Source: Candidatus Omnitrophota bacterium (lineage in GTDB: Bacteria; Omnitrophota; Omnitrophia; Omnitrophales; Aquincolibacteriaceae). Taken from it: a stretch of DNA of 43,911 bases. Below the pieces are notes generated by a model. That model saw nothing but the letters and a program-made list of their open reading frames with translations, ran no database searches and had not been told where the DNA came from. Made by a program: the position numbers and the translations under genes. Every line of letters begins with the position of its first letter. The first letter of the stretch is position 1. Location of the stretch: NCBI GenBank assembly GCA_028713205.1, contig JAQTOZ010000003.1:1-43911 (forward strand). Reading direction: 5' to 3'. This document shows, in pieces, positions 13,701-25,700 of the stretch.

Positions 13701-16700
13701 GCATACGCGCTGAAATGCTCAAACTCAAAGGCCGCTATGAAAAGGTAAAAATATGGAAGAAAACAAAGACAACCGGCCCGGATGGGGAGACAGAAGAAAA
13801 GCTTGAAGAAGTCGATCCGATGACGACCGACGAGGAAGAATCGGTTTGGAGTATTATCAAGGATGAGGGCACAGGCGCTGCGGGAACTGACGGTGAGGTC
13901 GGCAAAAAGACAATCATTATTACCGAAGACGGCGAGACCGCAGTATGGCCGGACGGGACACGCATCAAGCTTCCGCCGTCGTCCAAAGACTTTGAGTTGG
14001 TGATCACCGACATCTTCAATCTCGAAAAACCGGTCGACGATCTGGATGTCAAGCTGCCGGATGATATCGGCTATGAATCCGCACAGCTCTTGGCCGATAT
14101 CCTGCGGGTGCTCGGTGATTCCGGCGATGCCGGTTCGGACAGCTTGCTGCGATATTTCGACCAAAAAGGCGAAGAGCTGGGAAATATAATCCGGGAAGAC
14201 TATACCGAGCTCGTGAAGGCCCGCAAAGATGTGTATAAGAAAATGGAGGAGGATTACCAAGCCAAACAAACGGCTCTGAAAGATTATGCGGACAAGTTCA
14301 AGGAAGCCATGGATATTTGGAAGCAGTTTAATGATGAAGGTGAGCTGATCGGAGGAAAGTATAAAGACTACGTGGACGCCGAAGCAGAGCTTGCGAAGGC
14401 TGAAGCGACGCTGGACAAATACAAAACCGAAGTTGCGGCCTATAAGAGAACACAGGATCTCCTGGAAATGGAGGTCAAACGGAATCAGGAACGCATCGAT
14501 CTGGCGCAGCAATTGGTGGCACAGCTCCAGGCTACGCGTGATCGTTTGATTCAACTGGCTGGAAATAATAAAACCATGGCCAGTTGGGATCCGGATTATA
14601 AGCCGGCAGGATATGATTCAACGACGGCGTCCAGCTATCCGGAATACGACGCGGCGACCAAGGAAGTCAAAGGGTACATCCAAGAGATGGCGAATTGGCT
14701 CATGGACAAAATTTGGTCGGAGGATGCTTACCTTCCTCAGCAGGGTGGCATACCGCGCAAGCGAAGCGATCCGCAATTCAGTATGTATCGCATTCCGCCG
14801 GGACAACTGGACGGGACATTCTTCCCGTATTTGAAAGCGGGAGTCAACCCTGCGGGTACGTTGACGGTGGATGACTTTGAGAGTATTGCGGTCGTCGAAG
14901 AACATCGCGAAAGCGGCGGACGAGTCACCGTGCGTGATGATGCCGTGTATAACGTGGAAGGCTATGAAGTCTGTCCGGCCACGCACCCGAGTTGTGTTCC
15001 GGAGGCGCTTAAGGATGATGAGGATCGATCTATCTTTGCGTTCCGAAAAGAGATCCCGGGTGGTTACGGAAGTCCGATCAAGAGTTATTGGGAGTCCGGT
15101 CTCCAGTATGTCAGCCTGGATGGTACGCTCTATGAAGTCACCCTCATTACCGGTTCGCTGGTTCTGACGAAGAAAAATACCAGTGCTTTCAGCTCGGATC
15201 CGATCCTGGATGATCTTAAGGGTGTGTTCGATTATATGGTCAGTTTTGATTTTGAGCTTGGGGCATCTGCGTCCCGCAAGGTCGAAGAACTCATCAGGGC
15301 CATCGGCGGAACCAGTGTTGAGATCGGCGCGGAAAAGAATCAAGTCGTTTTCGGGAATGATTTTAACCAGGTCGTGAGTGGTCAGACCGCATATGGATAC
15401 GCGGAAACGGGACATGATGATAGCTTGACGGCCGGATGGTTCAACCGCAATAGCGGGGTAGAAACTCTGGCCTTTAAACTCCCGATGGAGTTTTTGGGTG
15501 ATATCTATCACTATGCTGATAAACCGCTTGCGTTTGATGTTATGGATGGTGGCAATAACAATGGATATATCGATGCTGCCGAAGCGTTTGATGCGACCGC
15601 CGCATCGCTGACAGCCAATGCAAGTGAGTATCAGCATTATGGTTCTGCGGTACCCAATGTTGGGGGTACTAACCTATGGGACCATACCTATACCAGCAGT
15701 ACCTTTGCGGATTATCAATTCAACTATGTGGGCAATGAAATCATTATTGAAGGAAAATGGAATGAAGACCGGTCCCGGTTTGACCTGACGAGCGTTGCGC
15801 TGCCGTATTTGGCGCCGAGCAGGCAACGTCAGTCATTGATTGATACGTATAAGAAATTGCTGGAAGGGGATGAAAGTAATGATTGGAACGGATTAAACAA
15901 CCAGTACGAGTCGTTGGAGACTTTGGCGAGGGACATCGATCAGATCAGTAAAGATCCTGAGATTCAGAAGATTTATCTTGGCAATAATAAAGAGCGGCTG
16001 GAGAAGGTCAAGAGTGATCGCGCAAAAGCTCAGGAGATCCTCAACGCAGCGCAATCCGGCAATGTCGATGAAGCGTGGGCGCTGGCGGTATCGTTCGGTA
16101 CATTACCGGAAATCAAATATGAGCTGAATACGTTGAAGTTTGAACCGCCGATGATCGTGACCAATGAGGTGCTGCTCAGTATCCCGCAACCGAATGACGA
16201 CGGCCGTCCGCCCTATCAGATCCGTATGGGACTCCGGTTCGCGGATTCGGATATCGATCCCAAAGGCGAATTGGTGCAATTCTATTTTGAACACAACGAA
16301 GGTGCCATCGGCGAAGTCCAGAGTGCCTATGCCACGACGTCGGCAGCGCCTTCGACGGTCGACGATTGCTCGGGCGATTGCCGGGGTATTCTCTATTCCG
16401 ACAAGAAGCAATCCATCGATACGCCGATCTTCTCCTATGTGATTAATGAGAAAAACGAATGGAATGACCTGGATCATGACGGGATAATCAAACCCAAAAA
16501 CTGGGTGGATAAGAACATGAACGGGAAAGTTGATGGAGGGTATTGGAAAGGGCCGGGCCCAGATAAGCAATGGAACACGAGCGATGATGAATGGGAAGCT
16601 GCCGAATGGGATGATGCCGACAAGGACAATTCCCTGACACATAAGGATGCGACGACCGGGAAAATTGTTGCCGACGTGGATGAATACGATCCGGCCGAAT

Positions 16701-19700
16701 ATTCGGATGCAAACGGCAACAAACAGATCGATGTGGCCGAAGCGGTCGTGACGCAATGGGAGAAATATGAATTTTATTCCGGTCTTTATTGGCATCAAAA
16801 GGAATTGGCGGACGAAAAGAGCAAGCTCGAGGAAAAATTGAAGGCTTTGGACAACACCGATTCGACTTCGCTCGGCAAACTCCAAAAAGCCCAAAAGGAC
16901 TATGACGACGCATTTAAAGCATACCAAAAAGCCAAGGATGAAGAAGAAAAGATTCGTTCGGGAAGCAGCGCCGTGGCGACACCCGGCAGCCCGACGGCTT
17001 CTGAAATGGGCGTCGAAAAGCTTCAGAAGTTGTTCGAAGATGTTGCGCGCGACTATGAACTGGCGTCAACGGATCGGGATGCGGCCTATCGCCAATTTAT
17101 GCTGGCCATTGCCTTAAACACCAAATTGGATGATAAAGAGAATCTGCGCACCACATGGAAGACCAAAGAGGATGCGGCATCCGATGCGGAAAAGATTCTG
17201 CAGTCGCTGGAGAACGCGGGTGTGAGTCATGACACGGACGAATATAAGAATGCCGCGAAGGATGCTTTTGATAAACGCGAGGCCTCTTATGAAGCGAAAG
17301 ATGCTTTTTATGCATATATTCAACGATGGGAAAAGGCCGCTGCGAGCCTGCAGACGAAAATAGACACCTTTATTAAGCCGCAATATCTGGATATGGTCGA
17401 GGCCGACCATGAGATGTCGAATTACGTTCAGAAACTGCAATCGAGGATTGAGGAACTGCAAATTGCCGAAATCAAGACGGCCACCGATTTCCATGCATAC
17501 AAAGAGAGCCAGGAAGGCGCTGAAATCATGTACCGGTTGCGCGAACAGGAAGAGATGGATCTGCGCGCCGGTTATTTGGTACAAACGCGCTTTATGGGTA
17601 ATTATGCGCGTATCCGCGACCAGGTTGTGACCCGATCGGAATTCGAGATTAACTTGGTGAATGAAGGCCTTCAGACGGTTGCCAGCCGGTTGCAGAAACG
17701 TTCCTTGAGCTTCCTCGAGGGGATGACGGCCGCGGCCCGCTTGGCTTATAACACGGCTCAGCGGGAAACGTTGCGCTCTTCCTTCCGTCAAACGGACATC
17801 GAAAGCGCTTGGAACCGTTATCTGTTTGAGCTCGGTGCGACCGATGCCCTGTTGACCGGCACGGTTCTGTTCCCGCCGTATGATCAATCGAATCCGGCGG
17901 CTTACCCCTCGGAATTCGAGATCAATATCCCGGGAACCGTCGGTGATAATCAAAATGACGGGCCTTATGTCGGCAAGATTGTCGTGACATACGATTCTAC
18001 GCTCGGTTTCTTCAAACTGAAACAGGTCAAATGGTACAAGGAATCCTATAGCGGCGATGATCTGATGCCGCCGCAAACTTATCCGCCACAGGTTCTGTCT
18101 TCGGGAAGCACGGTCGTTATTCCGATGCCGCCGCTGGTGCAAGGCGAATTGTCTATGAATGTCAATATTCTCGGAGACCGGTTTGTCGGCGGATTGATTC
18201 AGCTCAGCCGGACAGTGGCCAATGACCGCCAAGGTGTTCTGGATACGGGTGATCTGACACGGTTTAGCGAACACGAGCTGTGGATGCGCAAGATTTCATT
18301 GCAGCGAGAGCTGGATATGCTCGAATTTGTTTCGATGCCCCAGAAGAAGTCGAAAGAGTGGACGGATGCGGATGAGGACGGCATCGTGAAGCCGCTTGAC
18401 TGGGTAGATGGCGGTATTCTCGGCATGGTGGATACGCCCGAACTCTATGACCGAAATGGGGATGGTACCGTCAGTGATCCGGAAGAGTGGGTTGATCTGG
18501 ACAACGATGGAGTGAATGATCCCGCGGAGTGGACCGATTTGAACAATAACGGTGTCGTGGATGAGACGGAATATGATACCTCGGAATGGACCGATCAAAC
18601 GGTCAATGGCGCGGTCGATCACGAACTCAATCTTGGAGAATATGAACTGCAATTGGCCAAGACGAACCAGGCCAAGAAGCGCTATGAGAGTATTCGTGAT
18701 GCTACTGAAACCGACGATGAAAATAACAACGGCACACCTCACGAAGTTCTGTTCGGTGAAGATCATCCGACCACCAAGGCCGCCAAAGAGGCTTGGCTCA
18801 AGCAAAAAGAACTTTTGGATGCCATCGAGGCGCAATATCAGCAGATGACCGAGCGCAAACAGCAGATTATAGACACGATTGCGTTAATTGATCTGCAAAT
18901 CGGAACAGACCCTGCGGTTGCGGGTGGCGTGACGGAATTAAGAAAGAGCAGCTTGAAAACACAACTCAATGATCAGATTCTGAAATATGTTGCGATGCTG
19001 AACGGTTTTAAGCAATCGACATGGCCGCCGACCGGTGTGACCCCGGATTATGGCCTGGTTGCTTTCGGCAATCAAGGTGTGCAACTCGGCACAGTTCAAG
19101 GAAATGGTACGGGCGGCGGATTCCTTCTCGGTAGCGAATTTGACGCGACACTTGCTTCGAAAGCGGAAGCCGAAGCGCATTTTGCCGCGATGCAGGCGAT
19201 TGTACGGCAACGGGGCATGAGCGGTGAGTTTTCGACCGTGACTTCTACGGAGTTGCCCGAGGGGTATCAAAAGAACCTCGAAAAATTGTGGTGGAACTAT
19301 TATGTCCAGCAAAACAATGTGGCGGTCCTTCAGATACAGAAAGACCAGCTTCGCGAGGAGATTCTGACCTATGAAAAGCAGGAGACGGAGATGCGGGCCG
19401 CAATCCTGGCAGCCGATATCGCGCTCGAAGGAGATTTAAGTGACAATCAAAAAGCCGTGCAGACAAATTTCAAAGACAGGCTGACCGAACGATTGAACGG
19501 TATTATGGCAAGGATTACGGCTCTCAAGACGACGGAAGACACGCTCAGGACGAGTTTGAAGACTGAAAAGCAAAAGCTGGATAATTGGCGCGTCCGGGTG
19601 GAGGTTATGCGCTATTACGGAGGTGAAGATATCAACGGCAACGGTGTTTTCGATCCGGATATTGATATTGAACTTTCGGGCGAGCCCTTCGATTCGGCGA

Positions 19701-22700
19701 GTCCGTGGGTACCGTCCGATATGACGGATGTGGATAAATCGGCGCGAGCAGCGGCCTTGAAGCTATGGCAAGCCTGGGCGGATGAACGTGCCAAGGATCA
19801 GAGTTCGAATTTGTCGCTTCTGACGCTTGAAAAGGAACTTGAAGAGAATCAGCTCAAATTTGATCAGGCCCAGCGAGAATACGATTTGGCCGAAGAAACC
19901 GTCAAAGCTTACGAGGCCGTCAAACTCCGTCTGGAATCGAACCTGAAAGTGGATCAGCTCAAATTGATCAAGTATGAGGAAGAAATGAAGAAGTACAAGA
20001 TCGATATCGGCGATCCGGATGCGACGGACGGGCTGTTCAACGGATCCAAGGGAACGCTGAAGATCCGTCTCGAAAATATCGAGGCAGCCTTGGGCGATGT
20101 TCCGACGGAAGATGTTGACGGAGACGGCTCATTGGCACCTTCGGAAGACACCAATGAGGATGGAGATGTCGACGAGTCGGGCGAGGATTTGGACGGAGAC
20201 GGAGAGGTGGATTACGGCGAAGACTTGGACGGTGACGGGGAAATCGATCCGATATTCCCGAATGTTCCGCAGGTCCATGCGGGACAGGTTCCATTCCCGA
20301 GCCCGCCGTTGCCCGCCAATCCGACGACGGAATATCAAAAATGGCAAAAACTGCAGAATGATCTGAAGCGCAAGACGGATGATCTGGCGAATTATGAAGT
20401 CGGAAGCGCGGATTATATCGCCATCTCTCTGGAACGGGACAAGATCAGCAATAAGGTCAAGGCCCTCGAAGAATATATCGGTCAGCTGGAAGATGAGAAA
20501 AAGTCCCTGCAATTCGAAATCGAAAGCACCTTGCAGCGTTTTAAGAAGGCCAAGGAGAATAAGGAAAATACCCAACAGGAAATCGATGATATCAAGAAGC
20601 GTCTGGTGGAATCCGGAGGAACCGGATACAACGAATCCTGGAATGTCATTAAGAAGATCGACGATGCTAGGGCGATCATGGATGCCAAGCAAATAGAGAT
20701 GAACGGAACTCCGGGAACGACCGGAGGAGGATTGCGCGGTGTGATCGATGCCAAATACAAGGCGATCGAAAAGAAACAAAACTCCATCCTGCGATGCGAA
20801 GACGCCGCAATGGCTAACGGCAATCCGGTCGATTTGGTCTATGACAAACTCCATCTGGAAATGCGCAATTTCATGCGTTTGCAGCGCTACTCGGCGGAAA
20901 TTAAGACCTTCGGTAAACTGGTGAGCGCCGTTGCGGATTCTGTGACGGTGGTGCGCAAGTCCATCGACCGGAACTTTAAACGGATCACGGATGTTACTTC
21001 CGAGGTCCAGGCCTTGTCACAGGCTGCAGGCCGTTCGAAGCAACAGACCGAGATTTACCGAGATACCGGAGCCCAGAATGTCGAAGTGCTGAAGCGCATG
21101 TTTGCCCAGCTTTCATTCACGCAAGACAACGTCGAATATTTGATGGACAAGACGAAGGCCTTTACGGATACGGCCAATCTGTTGGCCGAACAAATGCTGG
21201 AAGTCGACGTGCTTAGCAGCGCTCCTTCCGCGCGGATTTATGTCAACCTCATCAACTATGCGGCGGATGAAGTCCGCGCCACCAACTCGTTGTTGCAGAC
21301 ATTGCTTGTTATCGAAAAAATGGGATTGAGTCCGGCACTCCTGCAACTGGCGGCAATCCGGTACGATCCCGCACAAGAAAGCTACATGCAGGCCCTGGAA
21401 CAACTCCGGCTGGCGCAGGAAGCTAAGGATAAGATTCTGGCGAAATTTGTGCAGAAGCGTGTGCAATTAATGACGGAGATGGCCAACCTCGACGAGGATG
21501 TCGAAGACAAGAAGATCCGGTGGGATAACTACTCGAATAAAGCGGAAGAACAACAAGCGGTCGTGGACAAACTCCAGGAAGAATTGGATGCGTTCATGGA
21601 AGACGAGGTTACGCCTCTGCGCGATGAGAAGAAGGATTTGGAGGACAAGATCCGCTCGTACATGGATGATGAGGAGACCGCTGAAGAGGGAGAGACTGCC
21701 GACGGGATTATCCCGCAACTGGATAGGGAATTGAAGGAAGCAAGGCGTGATTTTGAGCAGGCCTATGACATTTGGCTCGCGGACAAGACCAATGCGGCCA
21801 AGAAGACGGCGGTGGTGGATGCCGGCAATGCGCTCGCGGCCAAACAGCTCGAATTACATGATGCCATGGAACAGTACGATGATTACAAGAGGCAATTGGG
21901 AACGGTTAAGTCCGATCTGATCGACCTGGAATTGAAGCTGAATACGATGCAGGAGCGCTTGCAGGAAGAAAAAACGATTCTGACGCGCATCATCGATATT
22001 CGGGATGCCGCCGAGAAGGAATACGATGAAGCCGTGGAGGCTGCCGATATCGAACAGACCCCCGAGACGACATCTTGCACCGATGATACGGATACGGCTT
22101 GTATTCCCGGAATCCTGCCGCCGGTCCAATGGGATGAGAAATTCGAATTCAAGACCGAACGGGCAAAAATGATGGACAGCGGCGTCAAAATCATTCTTGA
22201 AAGTCATTTTGAAAATTATCCGTATGGATACAACGACCCCGATGTCGACGGTGACGGTATTTTGAATAATGATGATCCGGTGGATGATCGAGAGGAAATC
22301 AAGGTCAAAACCAAAGCCTTCATGCTTTGGGAAGAGTACGATTTGTTGAAAGAAGAGCTGAAGGCCGCAACCAATACCTGGAGACTGAAGCAAAAAGTCT
22401 GGGAACTCACGCGCGGGGAGTTGGCCAACGGCGGAATTATTGCGCATGTTGCGGAATTGGCGACCTTGACGGCAGAGGCGATCGACAAAAAGGCGGATGT
22501 CGAATTGATTCATGAGCAGGCGAACCGCCGTCTGCAAATTATCCGGGACTTGAAACAACGCTTTGACGCTATCGATGTGGTTTCAACGCCGGATACCGCG
22601 ACGGATGATGATGTCGACGGCGACGGAATCACCAATGATACGGACGATACGGATGACCGTCCGCGGACGGATGAAGCCATATTCCTGGCGAAGATCATCA

Positions 22701-25700
22701 AGAGTTACAAAGGGGAGCTTGTAAATTACGAACATGCGCTGACCGATCGCCAGAAAGACCTGGATTGGATCATCCAGCGAGCCTGGGATGACTATGAACA
22801 GATCCGCAAGGCGGAGTTGCAGAACGAAAACATCAAAACGGCCATTTACAAAGATAAGAGCTATACGCGCATTGCGCAGGAACCTTATCTGGACAATGTC
22901 ATGCTCATCGAAGGGGCAAAGTATATTGCTGAGGCGATGCGGGAATATTTCATATCCCTGGAAGAGGTCTTTGACTGGGATACGACCAATATCAAGGCCG
23001 CTCAATCGATTATCGAAGAGATTGAAAAGGAAATGACGCCGGAGCCTCCGGGGGAAATTATCATCCTGAAGGTCAAAGAGTACGATATTGCCAATGCTTG
23101 TTATCAGATTGTGAAAAACTCCTTCAGCCGGATCAAGGAAGAGCACGATCCGCATACGATGATTCTGTTCCTGGATTTGATCCGGGAATCGACCAAGAAG
23201 GCTGTTCGGACAGCGACGAAGGCCATCACTGATTTACAGGCGGAAATCGATGATCTGCATACCCGGATGACCGCTGAAAGGGATCCCGTCGCCATCTTCG
23301 TCTTATCGATGAAAATCGCCGAGCTGGAAGACAAAAAGAAAACGATGGAGGAAGTCAAGAAGATGACGGATCCGGCGGAAAAGTTGAATTATGGCAAGTT
23401 TGCGCTGGATTTGATCCTGTCGCGTATCTATCTCAATAAGACCACGATTTACCGGAATGTGGCCAATGAACTTTCAGGACTCCTGGGGATTATGGATGAA
23501 TCGACGGACATCGCCAAGATCGATGACGCAATCACGGACGCGGGTAAGAAAGCCAAAGAATACGCGGACAAGCTCGACAAGTTAACGGTCAAAATTCTCA
23601 AGGATATGGTGGCCTTGGGGGTTATCACCGTAACCGTGCCGGCCGCAGATATTAAGTGGAACACACCGTTCACGATTCCCGATCCTTCCGTGACGACGCT
23701 TGAGAGGATCAATCCGGCATTTATTCTCATCAAAGCCATGTGCTCGGAAGCTATTGCCAAAGCCGAAGAGGCGACCAAAGACAGCGAGCGCAGCAAGTTC
23801 TTGAAAGAACAATCGGGGCAATTCGATACGCATCGCAATGCCCGAACGTTCGCGGCACCGCAAATTCAGCAAACTTGGGAATTTGCCAATCATACGGGGT
23901 ATTTGTCGACCAAGACGCTTTACTTCCCGGATCGTATCGGTGGGACCGGAAGAAATATCCGCAGCATCGCGCGGTATCAACCCAAAATCAGCGGGGCCCG
24001 CGAACTGATCGATTGGACCTTCTACAATTATTACGATTTCGATTGGGAGGATTCGATTTTCGAAAATGAGCCGCCCGAATTGCAGCCTTTACCCGAAGAT
24101 ACGGAAGAAGAGGCCAAAGAGAAGGAAGAACAACTGCAGGAATATTACGATGAAGCGCGGCATGAGCAGATCATGAAGGAAGTCCATGAAGATCCGACGC
24201 TGAAGCACACCCTTACGATGGCTGCCCGCGGCGACAACAATCTCGAAATCGTGGGGCTTAATTTCTTTGCGATGAAGGGCGCGCGGAGCTATTTGCAGAC
24301 GCAGGAAGAAATTTCAACCAACTCGCCGGGCGGAGACAAGGAAGCATGGCACGATTATCTCGAAGTGTGGTTGCCGATCGGCACCGGCTATGTCGTGAAA
24401 CGGACCAATTACATGGTCAATGACAACGCGGAACGCATTAAATCGCAGCAGGTCAGGCTGGTGCAGGTTGAAACCAAGACAGGACCTGAAGTGCAGATTT
24501 TGATGTCAGAAGCGACCTATTCGGGCGATGCCGGGCATGAGAAGCCGGAATCGATCAGTCCCGAATATGTGAGCACCGTTATGCCGGAACGTAAAACCGA
24601 CCTGATCGAGTTTCCGCCGGCGGACGCGGAAACGAATGTCCATAGCGTCGAGAATATCTATTTCTACGATGCGGAAAGCACGGATGAGGAAGAATTCGAT
24701 AATTTGATTTTCGATCTCGATAAAGACACTTCCGCGGATTCGGACGATATTGACTATGTGGTTCAGGTAACGCGCTATGCGGATGGGTCAGGACAACTCG
24801 CCTACAATTTCTATAAAGGCGATGAAGGTGTGGAAAGGGTCCATTTCTCGGTCAAATTGCAGAGGACCGATAATTTTGGCAATGAGATCGATGAGACAAC
24901 GGTGACATATCCGGAAGATATCAACGATATGCCCGAAACGACACCGGAAGAAATCGCGGACAAAGAGGCCAAGAAAGAAGCCTATATCGAAAAGCTCAAA
25001 TGGAAGGCGCGACGCGACACGGCGATCGAGTCTATCACGATCTTTGAAAGAGACGCATTGGGCGCCATTCGCAAGACCATGACGATCGGTGTGGAGGGCC
25101 TGCTAAGCGAAGTGGTTCCGCTGCTGGGGCAGATCGAGGCGCTGGATAACGAGGTCAAGATCGGCGATGAGACCAAGACGATTTTTGCGCCGATCATCGA
25201 TACGGCAGAATATGTCGGTCCCAAAGACCTTGAGATGATCAGCGCGACGAAACATTACCGACGCGTCCTGCGTCGGTTTGAAGTGAAGGAAGAAGAGGAA
25301 GAGACGCCGCCAGAAACGCCTGAGACCGGTGAAGGTGAGGATACCGGTGATACGGGAGATACCGGAGACGAAATCCCGGTGGAAGAAGAGCCGACCTTTG
25401 ATTATGAATTGCTATCCGAACTGGAATCCTACACCTCCTATGAGCGGGACGGCGACGGAAGGTTGCTGACAACGACCACGATTCAATATCCCGCCTACGG
25501 CATCGGCGCCGCCCGTATCTCGAAATCTTATTATGAAGGTGATTTGGGACGTGAAACCATGGTGAAGATGGTCGATGCGGACGGCATTACGCATTATTAC
25601 GTGAATTATAAATATGAAGACGGCAAGAAAGTGACCGTCATGCACACCAATCCGAATTTGTTTAAGCGGCCGGAAGCGTTCACCGATGAAGAGGAAACAG

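Larger units (their letters stand above)
20300..23600 (+). other. Highly charged coiled-coil-like region interrupted by TSP3-like loops
   Basis: Translation such as NKVKALEEYIGQLEDEKKSLQFEIESTLQRFKKAKENKENTQQEIDDIKKRLVE and DKLQEELDAFMEDEVTPLRDEKKDLEDKIRSYM. Confidence 0.75.

Noticed and set aside
16488-16913. Pro/Arg/His-rich 141 aa minus ORF and overlapping minus ORFs in the same place
   Set aside because: Several antisense frames open at once over a well-supported sense coding region; low-complexity translation.
20111-20257. Considered a CRISPR-like or DNA-level tandem repeat array
   Set aside because: The repeat encodes in-frame DGDG Ca-binding-type loops with synonymous variation; no spacer structure.
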